Shown here: one piece after another, positions 19,120-27,931 of the stretch
How the letters are laid out: each line of letters opens with the position of its first letter
Position numbering within the stretch: the first letter of the stretch is position 1
Source: Roseovarius sp. M141
Lineage (GTDB): Bacteria; Pseudomonadota; Alphaproteobacteria; Rhodobacterales; Rhodobacteraceae
Direction of reading: 5' to 3'
Length of the DNA: 64,000 nt
Assembly (NCBI RefSeq): GCF_024355225.1
Contig: NZ_VCNH01000002.1
Span: 1 to 64,000, forward strand
The notes under the pieces: generated by a model
Database searches by the model: none
The model's input: only the letters and a program-made list of their open reading frames with translations
What the model was told of the DNA's origin: nothing
Program-made: the position numbers and the translations under genes

Positions 19120-20040
19120 ATGAAAATGAGCGGCAAATACGCGGCGATTTTTCTGGCCGGGCTGTTTGGTCTGACAGGGTATTTCTCGGCACCGTCCCTG
19201 ACGCAGGCAGAGGTCGATGCCCTTTATGCTTCGCCCAATATCGTTGCGGCAGGACCACAGGCGGTTTTTCATATCGGCCACAGTCTGGTGGGCCGCGATA
19301 TGCCGGCGATGCTGGCTCAACTGGCCGGGCCGGGGCATCACTATGACAGCCAATTGGGATGGGGTGCGACGCTGAAGGCGCATTGGGATCCTGACACGCC
19401 GATAGCCGGTTTTGAGCAGGAGAATGATCACCCCCGCTATAGGGATGCGCATGAGGCCGTCGATTCAGGTGCGTATGATGCGTTGGTGTTGACGGAAATG
19501 GTCGAGATACGCGACGCAATCAAGTATTTCGATTCAGCTACCTACCTGCAGAAATGGGCAGATGCCGGATGGGCGGCGAACCCTGATCTGAGGATCTATC
19601 TCTACGAAAGTTGGCATTCGCTTAAAACCCCAGAGGGCTGGCTCGAACGGCTCGACAAGGATTTGTCACGCTACTGGGATCAGAAGATTTTGCGCCCGGC
19701 GTTGGCAGAATTAGATGAATCGCGGCCGATCTATGTAATTCCGGCAGGACAGGTGATGGCGCATTTCGTTAGGGCGGTTGAGGCGCAAGATGGTGTTGCG
19801 GAAATTGCGGACCGCAGCGCCCTGTTCAGCGACGAAGTTCATGTCAACGATCTTGGTGCATATCTGGTGGCGCTGACTCACTATGCGGTGCTGTATCAGA
19901 AATCACCCGTGGGGCTACCATATGCGCTTTTGCGTGCCGATGGCAGTCCGGCAACAAGCCCTTCTCCAGAAATAGCACAACTGATGCAGGAAACCGTCTG
20001 GGATGTGGTCAGCAGCGATCCAAAAGCTGGACTGCCCTGA
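19120..20040 (+). CDS. SGNH-like hydrolase, secreted or membrane-anchored
   Basis: 306 residues with an N-terminal hydrophobic signal or anchor (YAAIFLAGLFGLTGYFSA). A nucleophile-like block FHIGHSLVGRDMPAMLAQ (residues about 49-66) replaces the usual GDSL, and the C-terminal block LFSDEVHVNDLGAYLVALTH has the Asp-x-x-His-type arrangement expected for the acid and histidine. An oxyanion block may be WGATLKAHWD. SGNH proteins in polysaccharide loci often remove or transfer acyl groups, so an O-acetyl esterase role outside the cytoplasm is plausible but inferred. It stands alone between IS fragments. It could instead be a non-catalytic member of the fold. Confidence 0.65.
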   Translation: MKMSGKYAAIFLAGLFGLTGYFSAPSLTQAEVDALYASPNIVAAGPQAVFHIGHSLVGRDMPAMLAQLAGPGHHYDSQLGWGATLKAHWDPDTPIAGFEQENDHPRYRDAHEAVDSGAYDALVLTEMVEIRDAIKYFDSATYLQKWADAGWAANPDLRIYLYESWHSLKTPEGWLERLDKDLSRYWDQKILRPALAELDESRPIYVIPAGQVMAHFVRAVEAQDGVAEIADRSALFSDEVHVNDLGAYLVALTHYAVLYQKSPVGLPYALLRADGSPATSPSPEIAQLMQETVWDVVSSDPKAGLP

Positions 20041-20188
20041 CTCTGCTACATCCGTCCTGTTTCGCAACAACGTCCTCCTAGGGCACGACGGCATCGATCT
20101 CAACCAACGGGTCCCTCTTAGCGTCCAAGCTCGCCTAACGATCTGAAATATCGAAGAAACCAATTTGCACCATCTTCACACCCCCAGC

Positions 20189-20361
20189 GGCATTGTTGCA
20201 CAAATCGGTTGCTGGGCAGGCTTGCCCTTTCCCCGGACGGACTTATCCTACGACCGTCAGTGACGGGTATGCCAAGAGCGGTGCGGAGCTGGATTTCCAC
20301 GACCTGACGGTCGAAGTTCCGCGCCATGCGCTGCCCGGCAGGGTATTGCGCAGCAATGTCC
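20189..20361 (-). pseudogene. IS5-family transposase tail with terminal repeat
   Basis: The terminal-repeat sequence GGCATTGTTGCACAAATC starts at 20189. Reading leftward on the minus strand the frame gives MARNFDRQVVEIQLRTALG then IPVT, the end of an IS5-type transposase. It is cut at 20361 by an IS1111-type element. A second copy at 58469-58661 has 21 extra bases restoring AVLNRYTALG, so this copy has suffered a small deletion between short GCGGT repeats. Confidence 0.6.
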
Positions 20362-21722
20362 CATGTATGGACGCCCCCGGGGTTGCAAGCGGCTTCTTTG
20401 ACTTTGGCAACAGCACTGCGGTCGAGTTCCTTCGTGTATCCGGCCTCTGGTTGCGACCTTCAACGTCGCGGGCCCTCATGGTGAGTTCGAGGAACAGGTC
20501 CAAAACGAGAGGCCGTAGTGCAAGCTACTCGGGACATTACTGGTTTTCCCATTCCTGATCTCGTCGACGCTTTGCCATGACCTCCGTTTAGAACCACCGC
20601 ACCCCAGCCTGCCTTCGCGCTCAGGCGTTGGCAGGGGTCTCGTAGACGCCGCCATGAGCCATGATCACCCATGCCATCCGCGCCATCTTGTTTGCCAGCG
20701 CAACTGCAACCAGCATTTTCGGTTTGCGAGCCAACATACGGGCCAGCCACGACCCCTCCGCAGCGCCGCCGCGCTTTTGCGCGGCTTGGATCGCGGACAT
20801 GGCACCGATGATCAGCAAACGCCGTAGGTCGCGCTGACCCATTTTTGATATCTTGCCCAGCCTTGTTTTACCGCCCGTAGAATGCTGGCGTGGTGCCAGC
20901 CCGATCCAGGCTGCGAAGTCGCGCCCCTTGCTGAACATCTCTGGCGGTGCAGCCAGCACGGCAATCGATACCGCCGTCACCGGGCCGATCCCCGGCATGG
21001 TCATCAATCTGCGTGCAACATCATTGTGCCGGGCAACCTGGCGGAGCTGTCGTGTCAGAGCATCAATGCGGTCGCCTAGCCCGGCGATGAGATCGAAGAA
21101 TATCTGGCAAAGGCCGATGACTTCAGGTGGCAAGTGGTCTGCATTCTCAGCCACAGCCCTTTCCAACCGAGGCAGATGCTGTGGGCCTTTCGGCGCGACA
21201 ATTCCATGCTCAGCCAAATGCCCGCGCAATGCGTTGATTGTCTGAGTGCGTTGCCCGGTCAACAGGTCGCGGGTTTTGAGTACCATCGACTGTCCTTGTT
21301 GCTCGGTGGTCTTGGCCGCCACAAAACGCATGGTCGGCCGGGACGCTGCTTCAGCGATAGCTTCGGCATCATTCGCATCGTTCTTTTGCCGCTCACATAG
21401 GGTTTGACGTATTGCGGGGCGATCAGCCTGACATCGTGACCAAGTCTGGAAAGCTCCCGGCTCCAGTGATGCGCCCCGGCGCAAGCTTCCAAAGCGATGA
21501 TGCAGGGCTCAACCTGTTCAAAAAACTCCAACACACGACCGCGCGGCAGCGCCTTACTAAAAACCTTCGATCCGTCTTTGGCGCATCCATGTGCGTGAAA
21601 CGAATTCTTGGCAATATCCAATCCTACAATGCTAACCTTTTCCATGGGCGCTTCCTCCTCATAGCACGTTTCGACACCGCTACCTTGGCACAACGATGCC
21701 GTGAGGGGGCGTCCACACCATC
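20362..21722 (-). mobile_element. IS1111-type (IS110 family) element, transposase frameshifted
   Basis: Subterminal inverted motifs ATGGACGCCCCC (about 20368) and GGGGGCGTCCAC (about 21706) bound an element of about 1.36 kb with one transposase. The non-coding stretch downstream of the gene (20380-20620) is the place where IS1111 elements encode their guide RNA (seekRNA). Confidence 0.7.
20621..21645 (-). pseudogene. IS1111-type transposase with a one-base deletion
   Basis: Start ATG at 21645 (MEKVSIVGLDIAKNSFHAHG). The N-terminal DEDD domain runs to QYVKPYV, where one base appears lost at about 21391-21394: the reading shifts and the other frame continues with RQKNDANDAEAIAEAASRPT and on to TMPGIGPVTAVSIAVLAAPP, FSKGRDFAAWIGLAPRQHST and MLARKPKMLVAVALANKMAR. 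Restoring an A to give ...PYVKRQKNDAN rejoins a complete transposase of about 342 residues. Otherwise intact, so the inactivation looks recent. Confidence 0.85.
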
Positions 21723-21799
21723 AAGAGGGTTAGTTTCGACGCGGCTCCGGCGGTGGTATCCGCTCAATCGTCGCCAGAGCGCTCGGCCCAGATATGGGG

Positions 21800-21940
21800 T
21801 AGATTCCGGTAGGGGGCAGGATCGTATCACAAGGCGGCAACGGGTTGCTTTTTCCACCTGTACTCGCCTGTGAGGAGGATATGTGCCCATCCGAGGGGCG
21901 AGATGTGCGCCAGAAGCTCCTGAGGGCAATCCAGACCGGC
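21800..21940 (-). pseudogene. Possible Tn3-family transposase tail remnant
   Basis: The minus strand reads PQELLAHISPLGWAHILLTG then EYRWKKQPVA, resembling the C-terminal SPLGW.HI.LTG.Y.W signature of Tn3-type transposases. It is cut by the IS3 element at 21944 on one side and degenerates toward 21730 on the other. Confidence 0.5.
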
Positions 21941-22028
21941 GCGTGTCTGACGTCAGCACGCGTGGGACAGATTTGATGATTTGAACAACGGAGGGTTTCT
22001 GGTTCATCGTAGCCTTTAAGGAGCGAAG

Positions 22029-22403
22029 ATGAACAAGAAACCCGGAACATCGAAAGACGCAGCTGACAAGCTGGTCAAAAACATCCGCCGCAAGACTCGC
22101 CAGACCTACTCGGCGGAGGAGAAAATCCGAATTGTATTGGCCGGATTACGCGGGGAGGAAAGCATCTCGGCGTTATGTCGCCGCGAGGGTATCTCTGACA
22201 GCCTGTATTACGCTTGGTCGAAGGAATTCCTTGAGGCTGGAAAGCGTCGGCTTTCCGGCGACACAGCGCGTCAGGCGACATCGCATGAGGTGAAGGATCT
22301 GCGATCCGAGGCCATGGCTCTGAAAGAATGCGTGGCTGACCTCATCTTGGAAAACCGTCTGCTCAAAAAAAGCATGACAGGGGCTGGGGAGTTCGAGGAA
22401 TGA
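22029..22403 (+). CDS. IS3-family transposase OrfA
   Basis: 124-residue DNA-binding protein with a helix-turn-helix (YSAEEKIRIVLAGLRGEESI then ALCRREGISDSLYYAWSKEF) and a C-terminal coiled coil (LILENRLLKKSM). Its last codons overlap orfB by four bases (ATGA), suggesting translational coupling rather than the frameshift fusion found in many IS3 elements. Confidence 0.9.
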   Translation: MNKKPGTSKDAADKLVKNIRRKTRQTYSAEEKIRIVLAGLRGEESISALCRREGISDSLYYAWSKEFLEAGKRRLSGDTARQATSHEVKDLRSEAMALKECVADLILENRLLKKSMTGAGEFEE

Positions 22404-23380
22404 GATACCCTGCGTCCGAGAAACTGGAGATCATCCGCACGGTTGAGGGGTCACACCTGCCCACAAAAATGACCCTTGATACGCTGGGTATCCCGCGCAC
22501 CACATTTTACCGATGGTATGACCGCTACGTCGAAGGTGGCTTTGATGCCCTCACGGATCGCGCGCCTCGGCCAAAGTCGGTCTGGAACCGTATTCCGCAG
22601 GATCGGCGGGATGATCTGATCGAGTTTGCGCTGGAACATGAGGCGCTGACCACACGCGAGCTGGCCGTCAAATATACCGATGAGAAGCGGTATTTTGTCT
22701 CTGAATCATCGGCTTATCGTATCTTGAAAGCCGCTGATCTGATCACAGCACCAGACTATGTGCTGATCAAGGCCGCCGATGAGTTCACGGACAAGACCAC
22801 CGCCATCCACCAGATGTGGCAGACCGACTTCACCTACTTCAAGATCATCGGGTGGGGCTGGTATTATCTCAGCACCATCCTCGACGATTACAGCCGCTAC
22901 ATCATTGCCTGGAAACTCTGCACAAACATGCGTGCTGAGGATGTCACCAACACGATCGAGTTGGCCCTGGCAGCATCAGGCTGCGACCAGGCCGTGGTCC
23001 GGCACAAACCTCGTCTGCTCAGCGACAACGGTTCCTGTTACATCTCTGGCGACTTGGCCAAATGGCTGGAAGGTCAAAAAATGACGCATATCCGTGGGGC
23101 GCCATTCCACCCGCAAACCCAGGGCAAAATAGAACGCTGGCACCAGACAATGAAGAACCGTGTTCTGCTGGAGAATTACTACCTGCCCGGTGATCTCGAG
23201 CGACAGATCGGGGCCTTCATCGACTACTACAATAACCAGCGCTACCACGAGAGCCTGAACAACGTCACACCCGCTGACGTCTATTTTGGTAGGGACAAGG
23301 CCATTCTGAGAGAAAGGGAGAAGATCAAGAACCTGACGATCCGACAGCGCCGCTTGCAACATCAAAAACAAGCAGCATAA
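22400..23380 (+). CDS. IS3-family transposase OrfB
   Basis: 326-residue integrase-type DDE catalytic subunit. An N-terminal HTH_21-like part (MTLDTLGIPRTTFYRWYDRY) precedes the rve core: first Asp in MWQTDFTYFKIIGWGWYYLS, second in RLLSDNGSCYISGDLAKW, Glu in PQTQGKIERWHQTMKNRV. All three acidic residues are present and the frame is intact, so with OrfA the element could still move. Confidence 0.95.
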   Translation: MRYPASEKLEIIRTVEGSHLPTKMTLDTLGIPRTTFYRWYDRYVEGGFDALTDRAPRPKSVWNRIPQDRRDDLIEFALEHEALTTRELAVKYTDEKRYFVSESSAYRILKAADLITAPDYVLIKAADEFTDKTTAIHQMWQTDFTYFKIIGWGWYYLSTILDDYSRYIIAWKLCTNMRAEDVTNTIELALAASGCDQAVVRHKPRLLSDNGSCYISGDLAKWLEGQKMTHIRGAPFHPQTQGKIERWHQTMKNRVLLENYYLPGDLERQIGAFIDYYNNQRYHESLNNVTPADVYFGRDKAILREREKIKNLTIRQRRLQHQKQAA

Positions 23381-23454
23381 TCAATCACACAACCGAACCA
23401 GAGCCTCCAATGTTCAAGCCGCTCTGATGTCCCATTTCATATGACGACGGACAC

Positions 23455-24253
23455 TGACGCAGAGTTGCTGCTCCGCACCCTGATGGCATGGCTTCGAGGA
23501 GAGCCGCGGGTCTGCTCTATGGTGCCAATCCCGGATGAAGCGGACGAAGATGCACGGCGAAGCATTCGCGAAAGGACAGAGCTTATCTCCGAGCGCGTTG
23601 GTCTGACCAACCGTATCGGCGCCGTCCTGGCGACACTGGGTATTGAGGGCTACAACCCGCTCCTTCAGAGTCGGCGGCGTCGATTGGCGGATCTGCGCAC
23701 CGGGCTGGGCGAGTCGCTGCCGCCAAACGCGCTCGCAAAGATCGAACGGCTGTTGAGCAGGCTCGAGCTTGTACTCTCCCAGATCGCTCAGTTGGAACGC
23801 GAGCGTGATGCCGTAGTCGCGGAACCAGCCGACGACGAGGCTTGCAGAATGATCCAACAACTTTGCACGCTTCGTGGCATCGGGGTGCAGAGCGCAACCG
23901 TGTTGGTTCGCGAGGCCTTCGTGCGCCACTTTGCCAATGGCAAGGCGTTAGGATCGTATGCCGGTCTTACAGCGACGCCCTACAACAGCGGAGGAGTGGA
24001 GCGTGAACAAGGGATCGGGAAAGCCGGAAACAGGCGACTTAGAACGACGATGGTTGAGTTGGCATGGCTCTGGCTACGCTACCAGCCCGGTGCCGCGCAG
24101 GTTACTTGGTTCCGAGAGAGAACAGGCCAGACCGGTCGGCGCATGCGGAAAGTGATGATCGTTGCGCTTGCCCGAAAGCTGCTGATTGCTCTTTGGCGGT
24201 TCGTCACTGACGGGGTAGTTCCGCAGGGGGTGACTATGAAACCCGCCGCATAA
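23455..24253 (+). pseudogene. IS110-family transposase, N-terminus lost to the IS3 insertion
   Basis: The coding sequence becomes IS110-like right after the IS3 end: TDAELLLRTLMAWLRGEP, ERVGLTNRIGAVLATLGIEG, a coiled-coil middle, LCTLRGIGVQSATVLVREAF, SYAGLTATPYNSGGVEREQG (catalytic serine region) and VALARKLLIALWRFV. About 100 N-terminal residues with the DEDD domain are missing. It differs from the IS1111-type copies elsewhere and belongs to another subgroup. Confidence 0.85.
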
Positions 24254-24595
24254 AGGTCAACGAGATCAGGCTGCTCTGCGAGGGCATAGCCGCCTGGTGA
24301 CCGAGGGAACGTCGCCGTTGTCCGGCGTGGCACTATAAATGCCGTCTTCACAGAGTGGTGCCGTTCCTTTGGAGCTCTCCAGTCCCGAAAGCGAGACAGT
24401 GGTTGGGACCAAGTTCCCGCCGGATGTGAGGTTTGCAGACAGGCGTCTGCCGAAAGAGAGTTCGCCTCGGGCACCAAAATCGAAAACAACCTATTGACGG
24501 AGAAATCATCATGTGAGGCCGGACACACGACAGTACTGACGAAAATGAACGCTGATACCACCACAAAACGCTTGCAATGCAGGAGCCACCCACAG
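24254..24595 (+). other. Non-coding tail of the truncated IS110-family element
   Basis: No credible gene. The last part (GAGGCCGGACACACGAC near 24513 and a CTTGCAATGCAGGAGCCACC end near 24580) parallels the 3' tail of the IS1111-type copy at 60335-60410, marking it as the element's 3' non-coding segment where a guide RNA could be encoded. Confidence 0.45.
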
Positions 24596-24716
24596 ATGTC
24601 ATTGTAGGACGACCAGTTCGTGGTCCTGTATTTCGCCGGGCCCAACTGCTCATACCTCCCAGCTATCACGCTGGATTCATGACGTGAATCTTTCATGTGA
24701 TTTGTGCAACAAAACC
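24596..24716 (-). pseudogene. IS5-family transposase start with terminal repeat
   Basis: The terminal repeat (minus strand GGTTTTGTTGCACAAATC, 24699-24716) precedes an ATG at 24696 that opens MKDSRHESSVIAGRYEQLGP then KYRTTNWSSYND, the typical IS5 N-terminus. It is cut after about 33 codons by the IS110-family element. This end lies only 132 bases from the prsD-like gene. Confidence 0.6.
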
Positions 24717-24848
24717 GTCTCCGGTGAAGCCGGGGCGATTCACTTGGCTGGCAGGGCGGCATCCGGTAGGGATCAGTTCCGAACTGTTTCCTTCTGATCA
24801 ATAATGGTAGCCTGCCGATCACAAGCAACACACAGGAAGAGAACCATC

Positions 24849-26594
24849 ATGGCATCTGTCGTTCGCATTGGCCCGGATGAGTTGCACGCGGCGCGGCGCA
24901 AGGGGCAGGTGCTGCTGTTCTGGACCTTTGTCTTCAGCGTGTTCGTAAACCTGCTGATGCTGACCGGTCCGCTTTACATGCTTCAGGTCTATGACCGGGT
25001 TCTGGCGTCGCGGTCGGTGGAAACATTGGTCGGGCTTTCGGTGCTGGTCACCGGGCTTTTTGCGTTGATGGCCTTGCTGGATTATGCGCGTGGCCGATTG
25101 CTGGCGCGGGTTGGCGCCCGGTTCCAGTCCTTTCTGGACAAGCGCGTCTTTACGGCGACGCTGCACCGGCGCACCAGCCCGCAGGACGAGGCAAAATCCG
25201 ACGCCGCCCTGCGCGATCTGGATGGGGTACAGACGCTGTTTGCCTCGCCTGTCCTGCTGGCGATCATGGACATGCCGTGGACGCCGCTGTTCATCTTTGC
25301 GATCTTTTTGTTCCATCCGATGCTGGGCTGGCTGGCGGTTGCGGGCGGTATCGTCATCGTGCTTTTGACGGCGATGAACCATCTGATGACAGCCCACAAG
25401 GTGCGTCTGGCGCAGATGGCCAATCAGGACTCGCACAGGTTCGCCGATGCCGCCCGGGCCGGCAACGAGGTCTTGCTGACCCAGGGCCTGCAAGGCGTGA
25501 TGACCACCCGCTGGGTGCAGCGCCGCACGGACGCCCTGAGCAAAAGCATCGCCGCCAATGACTGGACCGGAAGCTTTGCGTCCCTGACCAAGGCGTTCCG
25601 GCTGTTCCTGCAATCGGCGATGCTGGGGGCGGGCGCCTATTTCGTTCTGCAAGGGGAAGTGACCGCAGGGGCCATGATCGCGGGGTCGATCCTGCTGGGG
25701 CGGGCGCTGGCCCCGATCGAGCAGGCCATGGGGCAGTGGCCCGTCCTGCAGCGTGGCCGGGCAGGCTGGAAATCTCTGGGACAGTATCTGGCGACCGCCA
25801 TTCCGGAAAAGCAACGCACGGCATTGCCGACACCCCCCGCACGGCTTGACGTCAAGGGGCTGACCGTGGTGCCGCCGGGCGGGTCGGCCCCGACGCTGCG
25901 CAACATCAGTTTCAAGCTGCAACCGGGGCAGGCGCTCGGGGTGATCGGGTCCAGCGGATCGGGCAAGTCGACGCTGGCGCGGGCATTGCTGGGCTATTGG
26001 CCCCCCGCCGCGGGCGAGGTGCGCCTGGGCGGTGCGACGCTTGAGCAATACGACCCTGACCGGCTGGGGCAGCATATCGGATATCTGCCGCAATCGGTGA
26101 CCCTGTTCGCCGGCACCGTGACGGAAAACATCGCTCGCATGGCGCTAAAGCCTGACGACGAGGCCGTGATCGCCGCCGCGCGCAAGGCCCGGGCCCATGA
26201 TATCATCACGGGGCTGCCAAACGGCTATGACACGGTGCTGGCCGGGACCGACAACCAGCTGTCGGGCGGACAGCGCCAGCGCGTCGCCCTGGCGCGCGCG
26301 CTTTACGGTGATCCGGTCCTGCTGATCCTGGACGAGCCGAATTCGGCGCTGGATGCCGATGGGTCCGACGCGCTCAACCACGCTGTCCGGCAGATCAAGG
26401 CAGACAACAAATCCGTCATCATCATGACCCACCGGCCAATGGCGATAGCGGAATGCGACCTGTTGATGGTCATCGAAAACGGCATCATGGCCGCCTTTGG
26501 GCCGCGCGACGAGGTGATGAAAAAGATGCTCAAGAATTTCGGGCCGGTGAATCAGGAGATCCAGAAAAGAGAGCAGAAAAGAGAGGTGGGCTGA
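24849..26594 (+). CDS. prsD: Type I secretion ABC transporter (PrsD/AprD-like)
   Basis: 581-residue inner-membrane permease-ATPase. The start ATG at 24849 has GGAAGAG upstream. Residues about 20-310 form the six-span export domain, and the rest is the nucleotide-binding domain: Walker A GSSGSGKSTLARALLG (about 365-380), signature LSGGQRQRVALARAL (about 472), Walker B LLILDEPNSALDADG (about 490), and the H-loop in IIMTHRPM. No C39 peptidase domain, so substrates carry a C-terminal or internal uncleaved signal. Followed after two bases by its adaptor. With an outer-membrane channel it would export proteins straight from cytoplasm to exterior. The 1295-residue G8 protein at 33504 is a candidate substrate. 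Confidence 0.92.
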   Translation: MASVVRIGPDELHAARRKGQVLLFWTFVFSVFVNLLMLTGPLYMLQVYDRVLASRSVETLVGLSVLVTGLFALMALLDYARGRLLARVGARFQSFLDKRVFTATLHRRTSPQDEAKSDAALRDLDGVQTLFASPVLLAIMDMPWTPLFIFAIFLFHPMLGWLAVAGGIVIVLLTAMNHLMTAHKVRLAQMANQDSHRFADAARAGNEVLLTQGLQGVMTTRWVQRRTDALSKSIAANDWTGSFASLTKAFRLFLQSAMLGAGAYFVLQGEVTAGAMIAGSILLGRALAPIEQAMGQWPVLQRGRAGWKSLGQYLATAIPEKQRTALPTPPARLDVKGLTVVPPGGSAPTLRNISFKLQPGQALGVIGSSGSGKSTLARALLGYWPPAAGEVRLGGATLEQYDPDRLGQHIGYLPQSVTLFAGTVTENIARMALKPDDEAVIAAARKARAHDIITGLPNGYDTVLAGTDNQLSGGQRQRVALARALYGDPVLLILDEPNSALDADGSDALNHAVRQIKADNKSVIIMTHRPMAIAECDLLMVIENGIMAAFGPRDEVMKKMLKNFGPVNQEIQKREQKREVG

Positions 26595-26596
26595 CC

Positions 26597-27919
26597 ATGG
26601 CGAGCTCTGAAATGCAGCCGGGGGCCGCGCCTGTCACATGGCCTGCGCGCCTGCCATTGTCGGCCGGCATCCTGGCCTTGCTTTTGCTGATCGGCGGTCT
26701 GGGCGTCTGGAGCGTGCAGACCAAGCTGGCCAGCGCGGTCGTGTCCTCGGGGACGGTGCAGGTCGAATCGCGGCGTCAGGTGGTGCAGCACCCCGAAGGC
26801 GGCGTGGTCAGCCAGATCCTGGTCCGCGATGGCGATATCGTCGAGCCGGGGGATGTGCTGATCGTTCTGGATGGCACCCGGCTGCGCTCGGAGCTGTCGG
26901 TGGTCGAAGGTCAGCTGCGCGAGATTTCAGCGCGTCAGGCGCGGCTTGTGGCTGAACGCGATGACGCCGATACGATTACCTTTGATCCCGGCCTTCTGGC
27001 GGCGGCCGCCTCCGACGCCGAGGTCCGCAAGCAGATCGACGGCGAAACCGCGTTGTTTCAGGCCCGCCGCGACGCGATCGAGCAGCAGGTTGGTCTGCTG
27101 CGCGAACAGAATGCGCAGATCGAAAACCGCATCACCGGCATCGCCTCACAGATGGAGGCGGTCGAGATCCAGATCGATATTGTCGATCAGCAGCTCACCG
27201 CCCAGCAGACCCTGCTGGATCAGAAGCTGATCCAGGTCCGTCAGGTTCTGGAATTGCAGCGTGAACAGGCAGATCTGAAGGGTCAGTTGGGGCGCCTTGA
27301 GGCCGAAACTGCCGAATTGCGGGGTCAGGCCGCCAGCAACGGCATCTCGCTGTTGCAACTGCGCACCAACCGCCAGGAAGAAGCCGTCACCAACCAGCGC
27401 GATCTGCAATACACCACTATCGAACTGATCGAGCGCCAACTGAGCCTGCGCGACACCCTGTCCCGGCTTGAGGTGCGCGCGCCGATCGGCGGAATCGTCT
27501 ATGAATCGCAGGTCAGGGCCCGCCAGTCTGTGGTGCAGCCGGCGCAGGACATCATGTTCATCGTGCCGCAGTCCGAACCCTTAATCGTGACGGCACGGGT
27601 CAATGCCATCGATATTGACGAGATTTCAGTCGGGCAGGAGGCGTCGCTGCTGTTCCCCGCCTTTGATCAGCGGCAAAAAACACCGGTTGAAGGGCTGGTG
27701 ACCAAGATCTCGGCGGATGCGATCATCGACGAGGCAACGGGCGTGCCGTATTATGCCATCGAAATCGGCCCCAAAGAGGGCATACTGTCGGCCAAGGGGG
27801 ATGACATCCTGCTGCCCGGCATGCCGGTCGAGGCCTTTATCAAGACTGGGGATCAGACTGCCTTTGCCTATCTGATCGATCCTCTGCAGGCGTTCTTTCG
27901 GCGCGCCTTCCGCGAATAG
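26597..27919 (+). CDS. prsE: Type I secretion adaptor, HlyD family (PrsE-like)
   Basis: 440-residue membrane-fusion protein. The start ATG at 26597 lies two bases past the ABC gene stop, so the two are co-translated. One N-terminal membrane span (LSAGILALLLLIGGLGVW), a first half-lipoyl motif (HPEGGVVSQILVRDGDIVEP), a long coiled coil from about residue 95 to 300 rich in Gln, Leu and Glu, a second lipoyl half (LEVRAPIGGIVYESQV) and a beta-barrel domain ending in LLPGMPVEAFIKTG. It bridges the ABC protein and an outer-membrane factor. No TolC-like gene is in the window. Confidence 0.92.
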   Translation: MASSEMQPGAAPVTWPARLPLSAGILALLLLIGGLGVWSVQTKLASAVVSSGTVQVESRRQVVQHPEGGVVSQILVRDGDIVEPGDVLIVLDGTRLRSELSVVEGQLREISARQARLVAERDDADTITFDPGLLAAAASDAEVRKQIDGETALFQARRDAIEQQVGLLREQNAQIENRITGIASQMEAVEIQIDIVDQQLTAQQTLLDQKLIQVRQVLELQREQADLKGQLGRLEAETAELRGQAASNGISLLQLRTNRQEEAVTNQRDLQYTTIELIERQLSLRDTLSRLEVRAPIGGIVYESQVRARQSVVQPAQDIMFIVPQSEPLIVTARVNAIDIDEISVGQEASLLFPAFDQRQKTPVEGLVTKISADAIIDEATGVPYYAIEIGPKEGILSAKGDDILLPGMPVEAFIKTGDQTAFAYLIDPLQAFFRRAFRE

Positions 27920-27931
27920 GGCGCGGGAGCG

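Larger units (their letters stand above)
21944..23454 (+). mobile_element. IS3-family element, apparently complete
   Basis: About 1.51 kb, two overlapping genes. The left end TGTCTGACGTCAGCACGCG and the right end (minus strand) TGTCCGTCGTCATATGAAAT are imperfect inverted repeats sharing TGTC, CGTCA and a following TGGGACA. It cuts a Tn3-like remnant on its left and an IS110-family transposase on its right. A second copy of its left third is at 58662-59034. Confidence 0.8.
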
